Below, one piece after another: positions 36,268 to 45,253 of a stretch of 64,000 bases of DNA. Under the pieces are notes generated by a model. The model was given only the letters and a program-made list of their open reading frames with translations. It ran no database searches and was not told the origin of the DNA. Origin of the DNA: Aquiflexum sp. TKW24L (GTDB taxonomy: Bacteria; Bacteroidota; Bacteroidia; Cytophagales; Cyclobacteriaceae); NCBI RefSeq assembly GCF_023502205.1, contig NZ_JAMFLG010000019.1, positions 30,622 through 94,621 of the forward strand, given 5' to 3'. Position numbers and translations under genes: made by a program. Position 1 is the stretch's first letter. Every line of letters begins with the position of its first letter.

Positions 36268-37025
36268 TAAAGTTTCTTAGTTATGACCGTGGCTGAAGCC
36301 TGAGCGGTTGGAAGTATCACAATATCCGCCAATACAACATGTCCCGGTCGGCTGACAGCAAAAGCGATGGTATCGGCGATGTCTTCAGGAGTCAGCGGCT
36401 GAAGCCCCTGATATACTTTTTTGGAACGCTCGGCGTCGCCTTTGAATCGTACCATGGAAAACTCTGTTTCTACCAAACCTGGATGTACTCCGATCACCCG
36501 GATTCCAAATGGATTCAAATCCATCCGCATCCCTTGTGTAATCGCATCCACAGCATGCTTGGAAGCGCAGTAGACATTGCCGTTGGGATAGACTTCCTTT
36601 CCCGCAATAGATCCGATATTGACAACTGTACCGGACTTTCTTGCAATCATATTTGGCATGATTTCTTTGGAAACGTACAACAATCCCTTCACATTGATGT
36701 CCATCATGGCATCCCAATCGTCGGTATTTCCGCTTTGGATCGGATCAAGACCATGGGCATTTCCGGCGTTATTGACGAGTACATCGATGTTTTTCCAATT
36801 TTCAGGAAGATTTCGAAGTTCCTTTTGCACCGCTTCCCTTTCTCTGACATCAAAGCAAAGTGTCAATAAATCAGTCCCAACAGGCAAATCTTTTGAGAGA
36901 TTATTTAGGCGGTCTTTGCGTCTTCCGGTAGCGATGATGGCATATCCCAATTTTGCCAAAGCAATGGCTGTGGCTTTTCCTATTCCTGAAGTAGCACCGG
37001 TGATGCAGGCAATTTTCCTTTCCAT
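36267..37025 (-). CDS. Short-chain dehydrogenase/reductase (SDR)
   Basis: 252 residues, classical SDR: TGATSGIGKATAIAL near residues 9-23 (TGxxxGIG cofactor motif), DVLVNNAGNA near 81-90 (NNAG), serine in NIGSIAGKEVYPNG and the YxxxK catalytic pair in YCASKHAV near 152-159. The Arg/Lys after the first strand (TGRRKDRL) suggests NADP(H). It resembles YdfG-type 3-hydroxy acid/serine dehydrogenases; substrate unknown. It is the first gene of a minus-strand group with the VanX-like gene. Confidence 0.9.
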   Translation of the reverse strand: MERKIACITGATSGIGKATAIALAKLGYAIIATGRRKDRLNNLSKDLPVGTDLLTLCFDVREREAVQKELRNLPENWKNIDVLVNNAGNAHGLDPIQSGNTDDWDAMMDINVKGLLYVSKEIMPNMIARKSGTVVNIGSIAGKEVYPNGNVYCASKHAVDAITQGMRMDLNPFGIRVIGVHPGLVETEFSMVRFKGDAERSKKVYQGLQPLTPEDIADTIAFAVSRPGHVVLADIVILPTAQASATVITKKL

Positions 37026-37206
37026 AGCCTGAATCTAAAAATTATTGACATGGAATAAAATATGGAATCTATGAAAGGAGGAAAAAAGACTTGGGGAGGG
37101 TTTAGTGTTCAGTTTTTCAGTAGGCAGTTTTCAGTAATCAGTTTTCAGTGGGCAGAATCTAATGTAGCGACTATGGACTATTGACCGTGGATTATGAACT
37201 TGGAAA

Positions 37207-37992
37207 CTATTGAAAATTCAGGTAGAGGGTGATGGATTTTCTCCTGATTTCAGAAATGGCGTCCCTGAATGCCGGATTGGACTCTTCCGGTCTGTACATA
37301 TTGAGCAAGCCGTGGGAAAAACGAACTTCTGGAGAAAATTTGAAATATTTGAAATATAGGTCGAAGCCCATTCCTACATCCACAGTAAAATCTCTTCCCG
37401 CGGTGACAATATCTTCAATATTTGCTTCATCCTGGTCTTTGGTACGGAACATGGCCGAACCTCCACCTGTAAAAAACATTCTTGTATTGTTGAACCTTTG
37501 GGCTTTATACTTGAAGATCAAGGGAAATTCGACCATTGTGGCCTCATTGATATAAGTATCTCGTTTGTAAACGATTTCGTTACCCGCATTCCCATTACCC
37601 GGCACAGCGGTGAAATAGTTTACATCTGTCCTGAACTCGTAAAAACCGACTTTGGGGGTAAAAAGGACGTTGAGCTGGTCATGTAACCTGAAAGTCACCA
37701 AAAAACCCAATGAAAAACCACCGGAAAATACTGGTACAATACTTTGAATATTGCTCAGGTCATTATTGGTAGGATCAAGAAATGCCTCAGAATATTTTAA
37801 CCTCCAAGAATTAGAATGACCCGCAAGAAAAAATCCATAGGAAATAAAATTTTGATCTTGACCTGATTTACTGATTTCATTAAACCTGGACTGACCACTG
37901 GCCTCCGAGATCAGAATGAGGACGCCAAAAATGGAGATGGCTATTTTTCTCCGATATAAATTGAGCTGATTCCGAAAGTGAGCGGTTTGCAT
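37207..37992 (-). CDS. porT: PorT-family outer membrane protein (type IX secretion)
   Basis: 261 residues with a signal peptide after a basic start ([17 protein letters not shown]), then an alternating, aromatic-rich beta-barrel-like sequence (FGYG-type repeats such as [12 protein letters not shown] and [22 protein letters not shown]). PorT is a required part of the T9SS in Porphyromonas and relatives, and the order ubiE/menG-porT-engB is conserved in Bacteroidota, as here. The sorted cargo protein at 49.8-51.9 kb fits. The frame overlaps the end of the upstream methyltransferase by 52 bp; no later ATG would leave a signal peptide. Confidence 0.85.
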   Translation of the reverse strand: MQTAHFRNQLNLYRRKIAISIFGVLILISEASGQSRFNEISKSGQDQNFISYGFFLAGHSNSWRLKYSEAFLDPTNNDLSNIQSIVPVFSGGFSLGFLVTFRLHDQLNVLFTPKVGFYEFRTDVNYFTAVPGNGNAGNEIVYKRDTYINEATMVEFPLIFKYKAQRFNNTRMFFTGGGSAMFRTKDQDEANIEDIVTAGRDFTVDVGMGFDLYFKYFKFSPEVRFSHGLLNMYRPEESNPAFRDAISEIRRKSITLYLNFQ

Positions 37993-38663
37993 TGGGTTTG
38001 TTTAAATCCTACTTTTTTTAATACTGAAAGGAAATCCTCCCCATCCGGAAAGGCTTGGACTGATTCAGGCAAATAAGTATAGGCTGAATTGTCTTTGGAC
38101 ACCAATTTACCGATCTGAGGCAAAATATATTTGAAATAAAAGTTATATCCTTGCTTCATCGGAAATTTTTTGGGTTTGGAAAATTCGACAATTACCGTTT
38201 TCCCTCCCGGCTTCAACACCCTGTACATATCCGAGAGCCCTTTCTCCAAGTTTTCAAAGTTCCTGACACCAAATGAAACGATGACGGCATCAAACTTATT
38301 ATCCTCAAAAAGCAACTTCTCTGAATCACCCATCTGGAGGTCGATGATATGGTCAAGGTTTCTTTTCTTCATTTTCTTCTTGCCTTCCTCCAGCATTCCT
38401 GCAGAAATATCCACCCCGATTACCTTATCAGGGTTAAGTGCCAAGGCCTCAATGGCAAAGTCTCCCGTACCGGTGGCTATGTCCAAAATCAATTTTGGTT
38501 GGTCCTTCTGTAATAACTTGATGGCTTTTTTTCTCCAGATGATATCTATACCCAAGCTCAACAAATGATTTAAAAAATCATAATTCTTGCTGATGTTGTT
38601 GAACATTTCGGCAACCTGTTCTTTTTTGCCTTCCTGCTTGTCTTTATATGGAACTACTGACAT
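37941..38663 (-). CDS. ubiE: Demethylmenaquinone methyltransferase (MenG/UbiE)
   Basis: 240-residue SAM-dependent methyltransferase making menaquinone from demethylmenaquinone. Family features are [22 protein letters not shown] at about residues 17-38, the SAM motif [16 protein letters not shown] near 60-75, [17 protein letters not shown] near 82-98, and [17 protein letters not shown] near 149-165. Bacteroidota use menaquinone, so the MenG role is preferred to ubiquinone. NDH-2 elsewhere in the window would use the product. It overlaps porT by 52 bp. Confidence 0.95.
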   Translation of the reverse strand: MSVVPYKDKQEGKKEQVAEMFNNISKNYDFLNHLLSLGIDIIWRKKAIKLLQKDQPKLILDIATGTGDFAIEALALNPDKVIGVDISAGMLEEGKKKMKKRNLDHIIDLQMGDSEKLLFEDNKFDAVIVSFGVRNFENLEKGLSDMYRVLKPGGKTVIVEFSKPKKFPMKQGYNFYFKYILPQIGKLVSKDNSAYTYLPESVQAFPDGEDFLSVLKKVGFKQTQCKPLTFGISSIYIGEK

Positions 38664-39235
38664 GTACGTGTTTCAAAATGTGCTGCAATATTACTAAGGA
38701 AACCCGAGCAATAGAAAATTGTTGGAAATTAAAGCCTTTTCAATTCCTCCTTTGGATTTTAATTTGATTTGTATTACCAAAAACAGATTTCGCGGGGCGT
38801 CTCCCTGAGTGAAGCTAAGGGTCTTAATTAATAGAGATTCTCCACCTTCGCAGGCTGCGGTTACCAATGACATAAACTCAAATGACCCCCTCGGCAAGCT
38901 CGGGGAACTAGTGTTTGGCAATTTAGGGGGCAGGAGGGGAAAAGTGGCACCGCCGCTTTTCCCCTCCTGCCCCTCTCCCAAGAACAACCGCGGTGGCCGA
39001 TCCCGATCGCTATCGTGGACGAGGCCAATTTATTTCACATTAATGTCATTACTCTTTCTGAACATTCAAATCAATGTTGACCACTCAGATTGACGGAGGA
39101 ACAACCTTCATTCCTTTTTTAATGGTAACGCCAATTTAAAAACTTAAAATGACCTTGATGAGGATTTGAAAATCTCCAAAAACAGTTCGAATCTTGGCTC
39201 TTGTGGTGGCTTGACTATTTTTAACCCAAATGACT
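38664..39235. other. Non-coding gap with dispersed repeat copies
   Basis: No convincing gene; two frames of about 95 codons here run through repeat DNA and lack protein-like composition. The segment from about 38775 to 39025 contains words of the dispersed Bacteroidota repeat family (GTCTCCCTGAGTGAAGC, CCACCTTCGCAGGCTGCGGT, CCCGATCGCTATCG) and the long hairpin listed separately. Confidence 0.6.
38927..38973. repeat. 21-bp inverted repeat, very stable hairpin
   Basis: Arm GGGGCAGGAGGGGAAAAGTG plus one G (38927-38947) pairs with 38953-38973 across the loop CACCG. All 21 positions pair, one of them a G-T wobble. No T run follows, so a simple terminator role is not supported. Confidence 0.85.
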
Positions 39236-39243
39236 TACCTTTG
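39236..39243 (+). promoter_or_regulatory. Bacteroidota-type -7 box upstream of engB
   Basis: TACCTTTG (39236-39243) fits TAnnTTTG. TTG at 39211-39213 lies 22 bp upstream, a reasonable -33 partner. The engB ATG at 39262 follows by 18 bp. Confidence 0.5.
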
Positions 39244-39261
39244 TGGCAAACGATTCCAATC

Positions 39262-39870
39262 ATGATCAAAAAAGCGACCTTTTTAACCAGCAACACCGAC
39301 TACTCAAAATGCCCGGCACCGGATAAACCGGAGTTTGCATTTATAGGCCGTTCCAATGTAGGCAAAAGCTCTTTGATCAATATGCTTACTAACCACAAAG
39401 GATTGGCGAAAACCTCCCAAAAACCCGGAAAAACCCAATTGATCAATCATTTCTACATTGATGACAAGTGGTATATGGTGGATTTGCCGGGATATGGATT
39501 TGCAGTGGCAAGCAAAGCTATGAAAGCAACTTGGGAAAAAATGATCCGAAATTACCTGACCAAAAGGGAAAACCTTGCGGCCATTTTCATACTGATAGAC
39601 AGCAGACTCGAACCACAGAAAATTGATCTGGAATTTATAATATGGTGTGGGGAAAACGGAATTCCTTTTGTCTTGGTGTTTACCAAAGCTGACAAACAAG
39701 GAATGGAAAAATCCACTGCCAATGCCCGTGTTTTCCTAGATAAAGCCATCGAAATCTTTGGCGAAGAACCCCAATATTTTATCACTTCCGCCGAAAAGAA
39801 AGAAGGCCGCGAGGAACTGAGTGCGTTCATTGAAGGAGAAGTCAGGGAATATTTGGAATCGAAAAAGTGA
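39262..39870 (+). CDS. engB: Ribosome biogenesis GTPase EngB (YihA/YsxC)
   Basis: 202 residues from the ATG at 39262 (MIKKATFLTSNTDYSKCP); an upstream TTG extension to 39166 overlaps the promoter box and is rejected. GTPase motifs are present: G1 GRSNVGKSS near residues 31-39, G3 DLPGYGFA near 79-86, G4 TKAD near 147-150 and G5 TSAEK near 178-182. It assembles the large ribosomal subunit. Its position beside ubiE-porT is the common Bacteroidota arrangement. Confidence 0.95.
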   Translation: MIKKATFLTSNTDYSKCPAPDKPEFAFIGRSNVGKSSLINMLTNHKGLAKTSQKPGKTQLINHFYIDDKWYMVDLPGYGFAVASKAMKATWEKMIRNYLTKRENLAAIFILIDSRLEPQKIDLEFIIWCGENGIPFVLVFTKADKQGMEKSTANARVFLDKAIEIFGEEPQYFITSAEKKEGREELSAFIEGEVREYLESKK

Positions 39871-40180
39871 TTTGGTTATTTTGAAAATGGGTACTTATTG
39901 ATATTAAGATATTTGTTGATATTGGATATTAGGATATTGCCCAATCCCATTCATTTACAGATTAAAAAGATAAAAAATTAGTGACGGTTTCTCTTCTTCC
40001 GAAATTCTTTTAAAAGGAAAAAAAAAAGAGAGTTGCCCTTCAAATTCCAAAAACCAATTCTGAATCCGAAGTAATATCAATTAGTATCCAGTATCAATCA
40101 ATATCCAAAGGATAGTTATAAGCTAATTATTCCCATAAAAATATCTTCCTATATTTGCAGCCTTTAAATCAAATTAGAAA
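39871..40180. other. AT-rich non-coding gap before DUF5606 gene
   Basis: No gene seen. At 39895-39940 a degenerate GATATT word repeats (TTGATATTAAGATATTTG and similar), and complementary words (ATATCAATTAGTATC) recur at 40075-40115, so the two could pair. The end of the gap contains a -7 box. Confidence 0.5.
40150..40157 (+). promoter_or_regulatory. -7 box upstream of DUF5606 gene
   Basis: TATATTTG (40150-40157) followed by CAGCC, the common Bacteroidota form, 23 bp before the ATG at 40181. A -33 box is not clear. Confidence 0.55.
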
Positions 40181-40624
40181 ATGAAATTCAACGAAATCGC
40201 TACCATCTCCGGTAAACCGGGTCTCTATAAAATCCTGAAACCTTCACGTGGAGGTGTCATCCTCGAATCCATGGACGAGAAAAAAGGCAAACTCATCGCA
40301 GGTGCCAACCACAGGGTATCTGTCCTTGCCGAAATCTCCATGTACACCATGACCGAAGAAGGTGCAACTCCTTTGGAAAATATCCTGAAGAGTATCGAAA
40401 AAGAATTCAAAGGAGATGTGGGATTGGATGCGGATGCAGATGCCGACGAACTCAAAGCATTTCTCAAGCATGTGCTTCCTGATTTTGACGAAGAAAAAGT
40501 ATATCCATCTGATATCAAGAAACTCGTCGCTTGGTACAAAATCATCCGCGAACATGCGCCCGAAGTTTTGGAAGATCAAGTTGAGAACACTGAAGAAACC
40601 AAAGAAACAGAACCGGAAGCTTGA
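40181..40624 (+). CDS. DUF5606 domain protein
   Basis: 147 residues. The conserved N-terminus IATISGKPGLYKILKPSRGGVILESMD (about residues 6-32) is the Bacteroidota DUF5606 hallmark. The middle (KRVSVLAEISMYT-like, then LENILKSIEKEF) and LVAWYKII near 110-117 are also typical; the tail is acidic and rich in Glu and Thr. Function is unknown; the family is widely conserved and the fold has been suggested to be SH3-like at the start. It is followed by a hairpin and a small gene. Confidence 0.85.
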   Translation: MKFNEIATISGKPGLYKILKPSRGGVILESMDEKKGKLIAGANHRVSVLAEISMYTMTEEGATPLENILKSIEKEFKGDVGLDADADADELKAFLKHVLPDFDEEKVYPSDIKKLVAWYKIIREHAPEVLEDQVENTEETKETEPEA

Positions 40625-40661
40625 TTTCAATCAAAATATTGAGGTTCAAATCTTAGAATAT

Positions 40662-40682
40662 AAGTGGGGTCTTTCCCCACTT
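40662..40682 (+). terminator. Hairpin terminator or attenuator
   Basis: AAGTGGGG (40662-40669) and CCCCACTT (40675-40682) with a TCTTT loop, followed by TCTTTGTTTAT. It lies between the DUF5606 gene and the start at 40712, so it either ends the first unit or limits read-through. Confidence 0.65.
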
Positions 40683-40711
40683 TCTTTGTTTATACCAAAC
40701 TACGATTTAGC

Positions 40712-41017
40712 ATGAATCACCCTTTGATCATAGAAGTCGCCCATTCCCTTCAAAAAGATTTTGCGCTTCCCGCAATCGTGGAAGCCTTTTCCGATGAAGA
40801 TTTGGTTTCTCTGCTGACTCCCCTGATCAAAACCATGCTTGATAGAGATTTCGAAAAACTCCTTCAGATTTGCTACAGGGTTGATTTGGGGGAAGAAAAA
40901 CTGAAAACCATCCTCCACACCTCCGACCCTGAGACTTTGGCTTCCGACCTTGCGCGTGCTTTGGTCGCAAGACAAATCCTGAAAGCCGAAATCAGAAGGA
41001 AGTATTCAGAAAGCTGA
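40712..41017 (+). CDS. Small helical protein, unknown function
   Basis: 101 residues from the ATG at 40712 (MNHPLIIEVAHSLQK). A GTG start at 40664 would lie inside the hairpin and is not preferred. The protein is all-helical and soluble by composition, with LLTPLIKTMLDRDFEKLLQICYRVDLGE in the middle. No family is recognised with certainty; the pattern resembles a small conserved Bacteroidota protein after DUF5606. It converges with fbp, separated by 6 bp. Confidence 0.72.
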   Translation: MNHPLIIEVAHSLQKDFALPAIVEAFSDEDLVSLLTPLIKTMLDRDFEKLLQICYRVDLGEEKLKTILHTSDPETLASDLARALVARQILKAEIRRKYSES

Positions 41018-41023
41018 ATATTT

Positions 41024-42064
41024 TTAATTCTTTACGGCAGATACTTTTCCCACATTCAAAAACTCCCCCACTTCCTCCACCATCTTTTTTGAACCGATAT
41101 ACAAAGGGGTCCGCTGATGCAATGAGGTGGGTTGGATATCCAAAATCCGGCCATGCCCATCTGTTGCCATCCCGCCTGCCTGCTCGGCGATAAAGGACAA
41201 AGCGTTGGCTTCATAGAGAAGTCTGAGTTTTCCTTTTGGAGATTTTGCGGTGGCAGGATACATGTAAATGCCGCCTTTGAGCAAGTTGCGGTGAAAGTCC
41301 GCCACCAAGCTTCCGATGTACCTAGCGCTGTATTCTTGGGATTTACATTTTTCGATATAGCCTTTTAGTCCCGGTTCAAAAAGATTGTAACTTCCCTCAT
41401 TCACGCTGTATATAATCCCATCTATTGGCGCACACATATTTGGATGGGAAAGGAAAAACTCACCCAATGATGGTTCATAGGTAAAGCCATTGACACCATG
41501 CCCGGTAGTATAAACCAACATCGTCGAGGAGCCATAGAGTACATAGCCTGCCGCCACCTGTTGGTTGCCGGGCTGCATGATGTCCTCAGGTTGGATGGGA
41601 CTTCCGATCGGAGTAACCCTCCTATAGATGGAAAAAATCGTCCCGATCGAGATATTCACATCAATATTGGAGGAACCGTCCAAAGGGTCAATAGCCACAA
41701 CATATTTACCGGATCCATTTTGTAAGTCGATCACTTCATCGTCCTCTTCGGAGACGACCGCGCAGACTTCGCCACCTTTGGTCAGGGCTCGCGTAAATCG
41801 AATATTGGCGATGACATCGAGTTTTTGCTGTTCTTCGCCCTGCACATTGGTTTGTCCAAATGCGCCACCGATATTTGCCAGACCTGCCCGGTTGGTTTCG
41901 CGGTTTACAATCTTGGTAGCAAGGGCGATATCTCTCAGCAGTTGGGACAATTCCCCGGAGGCAAAAGAAAATTCCTCTTGTTTCATTTTGATAAAACGGT
42001 CCAAAGTGGTGCCGACAGAATACGCCAAAGAGGAATCAGAAGGGATGTAATGTTTGATTTTCAT
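41024..42064 (-). CDS. fbp: Fructose-1,6-bisphosphatase, class I
   Basis: 346 residues from the ATG at 42064 ([12 protein letters not shown]). Gluconeogenic hydrolysis of fructose-1,6-bisphosphate. Metal-site motifs are visible: SEEDDEVI near residue 104, the [12 protein letters not shown] signature near 125-136, and the [16 protein letters not shown] helix near 286-301 with a metal-binding glutamate. Substrate tyrosines ([12 protein letters not shown]) are also in place. It is divergent from lysC with a 57-bp gap. Together with pckG and fumC it supports gluconeogenesis from amino acids. Confidence 0.95.
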   Translation of the reverse strand: MKIKHYIPSDSSLAYSVGTTLDRFIKMKQEEFSFASGELSQLLRDIALATKIVNRETNRAGLANIGGAFGQTNVQGEEQQKLDVIANIRFTRALTKGGEVCAVVSEEDDEVIDLQNGSGKYVVAIDPLDGSSNIDVNISIGTIFSIYRRVTPIGSPIQPEDIMQPGNQQVAAGYVLYGSSTMLVYTTGHGVNGFTYEPSLGEFFLSHPNMCAPIDGIIYSVNEGSYNLFEPGLKGYIEKCKSQEYSARYIGSLVADFHRNLLKGGIYMYPATAKSPKGKLRLLYEANALSFIAEQAGGMATDGHGRILDIQPTSLHQRTPLYIGSKKMVEEVGEFLNVGKVSAVKN

Positions 42065-42121
42065 AGTATAGGAAAAATGCAAGTATTGGGTTTATAAACT
42101 TAAAATTACAAATTAATTTTT

Positions 42122-43396
42122 ATGTCAAAAACATTTGTGTTCAAATTTGGCGGAGCTTCGGTGAAAGATGCCAAAAGTATCAAAAACTTGCGTCAAATTT
42201 TATTCAATCGATTGCGGAATCATACTGTGATCGTTGTTTCTGCCATGGGCAAAACCACAAATGCCCTTGAGGAACTACTAAATCTCAAATTAGAAGACAA
42301 GCCATTTTATGAGAATAGTACAAAGTTAAAACATTACCACCTTGATATCTGCCGTGAACTTTTCGTTCCAGAATCCCTCATTTTCCCTACTATCGAGAAT
42401 TTCTTTTCCCAACTCGACAGGATCTTAGAAAAACCACTCAGCAAAGAAAACTATGATGAATATTACGATCAGGTAGTTTCATTTGGAGAACTGATTTCCT
42501 CAAGGATTGTACAGGAATACCTTTGTGCCGAAGGGATTTTTTGCCTTTGGCAAGATGCTCGGGAGATCATCTCCACAGACACTGATTATAGGTTTGCCAA
42601 GGTCAAATGGGAAAAAACCGCTGCCCAATGCCAAAAACACCTGATGGCAAAGTTGGAGAGATTCCCTGTTATCACACAAGGATTTATTGGTTCGGACGAT
42701 AAAGGAAAAACCACCACGCTTGGAAGGGAAGGTTCGGACTTTACCGCCGCTATTTTGGCACACAGCCTCCGATCGCAATCAGTCACCATCTGGAAGGATG
42801 TGGAAGGTGTACTCAATGCCGACCCGAAGCGCTTCCCCAATACAGTAAAGTTTGAGGAATTGGATTACAGGGAAGCGGCCGAGTTGACTTATTATGGCGC
42901 ATCCGTAATCCATCCTAAGACCATCAAGCCTTTGGCCAACCTTTCCATTCCGCTGTTTGTCAAATCTTTTTTGAATCCCGACGGAAGCGGGACCCAAATC
43001 CACCATGTGGAAAAACCAAATACCGTTCCCTGCATCGTAGTAAAGGATGAACAGGTTTTGGTCAGCTTTCGGGTGACGGATTTTACCTTTATCAATGAAT
43101 CCCATATCCATCAGGTCTATACCGAAATCGAAAAACTCAAACTGAGGGTAAATCTTTTGCAAACTTCCGCCATCAGCATTTCGATTGTGATTGACAAGCA
43201 GCTTTTCAAAATGGAAAGACTGATTGCTGCCTTGGCAAAGGATTTTGATATCCGATACAATGAATCACTTCAATTGATTACAGTCAAAAATCATAACACC
43301 AAGATTACTGAAGAATTGATGTCGGTTAAAGAGGTGCTTTTGGAACAGGTTACCCGAACGACCTTTCAGATTGTAGTCAAGCCACTAGCTGAGTAA
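42122..43396 (+). CDS. lysC: Aspartate kinase (monofunctional)
   Basis: 424-residue enzyme phosphorylating L-aspartate, first step to lysine, threonine, methionine and diaminopimelate. The N-terminal VFKFGGASVKDAKSIKNL near residues 5-22, SFGELISSRIV near 120-130, and TTLGREGSDFTAA near 197-209 are diagnostic. The C-terminal 120 residues hold ACT-like regulatory sequence, so feedback control is possible. The C-terminus overlaps the end of the convergent fructosamine kinase gene by 12 bp. Confidence 0.93.
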   Translation: MSKTFVFKFGGASVKDAKSIKNLRQILFNRLRNHTVIVVSAMGKTTNALEELLNLKLEDKPFYENSTKLKHYHLDICRELFVPESLIFPTIENFFSQLDRILEKPLSKENYDEYYDQVVSFGELISSRIVQEYLCAEGIFCLWQDAREIISTDTDYRFAKVKWEKTAAQCQKHLMAKLERFPVITQGFIGSDDKGKTTTLGREGSDFTAAILAHSLRSQSVTIWKDVEGVLNADPKRFPNTVKFEELDYREAAELTYYGASVIHPKTIKPLANLSIPLFVKSFLNPDGSGTQIHHVEKPNTVPCIVVKDEQVLVSFRVTDFTFINESHIHQVYTEIEKLKLRVNLLQTSAISISIVIDKQLFKMERLIAALAKDFDIRYNESLQLITVKNHNTKITEELMSVKEVLLEQVTRTTFQIVVKPLAE

Positions 43397-44260
43397 TTTG
43401 CTGACGGTTTTTTCTATGCCGGGCAAATAGCTTTTGCCAAAAAGAAGGAGATGTACCAAAAGCGGGTACAGGTTGTACACAGGCACCCGTTCTTTAAATC
43501 CCGGTTCCAAAGGAAAGAAAATGTCATAGGCTTCATAAAATTCCTCCTCGAAGGGACCAAACATCCTTGAAAAGGCGAGATCCATTTCCCGGTGACCGAA
43601 GTAAACTGCCGGATCGATCAAGACCGGAACTCCTTTTTTCCCCCGCATGATATTCCCAGACCAAAGGTCGCCGTGTAGCAGAGAGGGCTTTTCTTTCGGA
43701 AAATAATCTTCTAAAACCGGATAAATCTTCTGGAATTTTTTCAAAAAATCTAAATCAATATGACTTTCATAATATGCCCTTCCGATCAGTGGGTCTAACC
43801 TGGATTGAACAAAAAATTCAGACCAAGAATAGTTGGGTTCGTTCTGTTGGGGGATGGAAGCGATGTAGTTGGGGATTTTATAGCCAAAATCAGATTGTGT
43901 GGCCATGTGCATCTGTGCCAAGCCAAGACCAAGCTCCTGCCAATAAGTGGCAGTTGTCTTTTCAGCAGCAATCCATTCCATCAAAATGAAATTGTAAGAT
44001 TCATCCCGACCAAAATTATAAACCTCGGGAATTTTTAAGGGACAATGGGCCCGCATTATATTCAGGCCATCAGCCTCTTTTTCGAAGATATCCTTTGATT
44101 CCTCAAAATTGGTTTTCAAAAAAAACTGGCCATCAGACGTCTCCAACAATACTCCTTGATTGACATTGCCTGCAGCGATAAGTCGGGCCTGTTTTAATTT
44201 TACTAAAGGACCAAAACTTAGAAAAAGAAGCCTTTCAAAGACCTCTTTGGACTCAAACAT
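43385..44260 (-). CDS. Fructosamine/ketosamine-3-kinase family protein
   Basis: 291 residues of the FN3K-like, aminoglycoside-phosphotransferase superfamily. ATP-binding NVNQGVLLETSDGQFFLKTN is near residues 32-51, the catalytic loop LLHGDLWSGNIM near 195-206 (HGDLWxxN) and the metal aspartate in VLIDPAVYFGHREMDLAFS near 214-232. It phosphorylates protein-bound fructosamines to help deglycation. It begins within the last 8 bp of the LMW-PTP gene; the two form a recognised Bacteroidota pair and both may act in the repair of glycated proteins. Confidence 0.92.
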   Translation of the reverse strand: MFESKEVFERLLFLSFGPLVKLKQARLIAAGNVNQGVLLETSDGQFFLKTNFEESKDIFEKEADGLNIMRAHCPLKIPEVYNFGRDESYNFILMEWIAAEKTTATYWQELGLGLAQMHMATQSDFGYKIPNYIASIPQQNEPNYSWSEFFVQSRLDPLIGRAYYESHIDLDFLKKFQKIYPVLEDYFPKEKPSLLHGDLWSGNIMRGKKGVPVLIDPAVYFGHREMDLAFSRMFGPFEEEFYEAYDIFFPLEPGFKERVPVYNLYPLLVHLLLFGKSYLPGIEKTVSKLLS

Positions 44261-44738
44261 AAATGTTATGGTCTACCTTGAGTCGCTCCAAAAAATGGTC
44301 GAGCGATTCATCGATTATCTTGAAAACCTGCTCAAAACCTTCTTCCCCACCATAGTAAGGATCTGGAACCTCGATATGGTCTGGGTTGGGATGAAATTCC
44401 CTTAACAAAAACAACTGTTCATGTTTGATATTGTGACTCGTCATGACAGTTTGGATGTTCCTTTTATTGGACATGTCCATGGCTACGAGGTAATCAAATT
44501 CGCGGATATCCACGCGGTTTAGTTGTCTAGCACGGTGGGAGATTGCGATTTCATGGTTTTGGGCGCAGGCGAGGGTTCTTTCGTCAGGCAATTCGCCAAT
44601 ATGGTAATCCGAGGTACCGCAGCTGTCGCTTGTAAATTTCCCTTCAAGTCCAAGCTGATTGACTTTATGGTTAAAAATCCCTTCCGCTAAGGGAGATCTA
44701 CAAATATTTCCTAAACAAATGAACAAGACTTTGACCAT
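44253..44738 (-). CDS. Low-molecular-weight protein-tyrosine phosphatase
   Basis: 161 residues from the ATG at 44738 (MVKVLFICLGNICRSPLAEG). The P-loop CLGNICRS (C-x5-R-S) is at about residues 8-15 and the general-acid aspartate in EVPDPYYGGEEGF near 127-139. It removes phosphate from tyrosine or small phosphoesters. An ATG 18 bases upstream (44756) is possible but less likely. It overlaps the start of the fructosamine kinase gene by 8 bp, so the two are translationally linked. Confidence 0.93.
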   Translation of the reverse strand: MVKVLFICLGNICRSPLAEGIFNHKVNQLGLEGKFTSDSCGTSDYHIGELPDERTLACAQNHEIAISHRARQLNRVDIREFDYLVAMDMSNKRNIQTVMTSHNIKHEQLFLLREFHPNPDHIEVPDPYYGGEEGFEQVFKIIDESLDHFLERLKVDHNIYV

Positions 44739-45253
44739 ACTACAGGGCTTATACAATTTCGAGGTGAAAGGGAATACAAGTTATAAAATTTTTGTGGATG
44801 TCTTTGTATGAAAAGAAAGACAGCTTAAAAAGATAAATACCTAATCAAAACATAATTTGGATTGAGCATGTATTTGGGTCTATAACTTCTCAAAAAATTA
44901 AACATTTCCCTTATTTATATAAAGTTTTATGGTTTAACTAGAAAAGAAACCAAACAAAATTCTGATAAAAATTTAAATTTTTTTTTGAACCAATTTTTTG
45001 AACAGAGAAAAACCAAATGGATTAGCGTCTCTTGAACCAAATCAATTTTTTTAAATAAATGGAGTAAAGTCGAAAAAAAAATGGCTTTACAGATCAAGGA
45101 TGGGTTCCAGAATTAGCCGGCCAATCTTCGGTCTTCCGTCCTGTTTGATACAAAGTTTTTGATAAAGGCAAGAGAGCTTTTCTCCATAAATATTTCTAAA
45201 CTCTTGGTTTCTATTTTTTAATTATTGTACTTTGAATTACAAAGTACTTTTAA
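44739..45253. other. AT-rich non-coding gap
   Basis: No gene seen. The stretch 44890-45080 is very A/T-rich with runs of A and T. A short GGCCAATCTTCGGTCTTCCGTCC word at 45118-45140 matches sequence elsewhere in the window (compare 18650-18685). I see no terminator or clear promoter. Confidence 0.5.

Noticed and set aside
38694..39093. Two opposing frames of about 95 residues in the menG-engB gap
   Set aside because: Both run through dispersed repeats and the long hairpin; neither has a recognisable domain, and the engB promoter box lies beyond them.
39166..39261. N-terminal extension of EngB from a TTG codon
   Set aside because: The extension is not conserved-looking and would put the TACCTTTG promoter box inside the gene.
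40664..40711. GTG start for the small gene after DUF5606
   Set aside because: It lies inside the hairpin at 40662-40682; the ATG at 40712 gives a compact helical protein.
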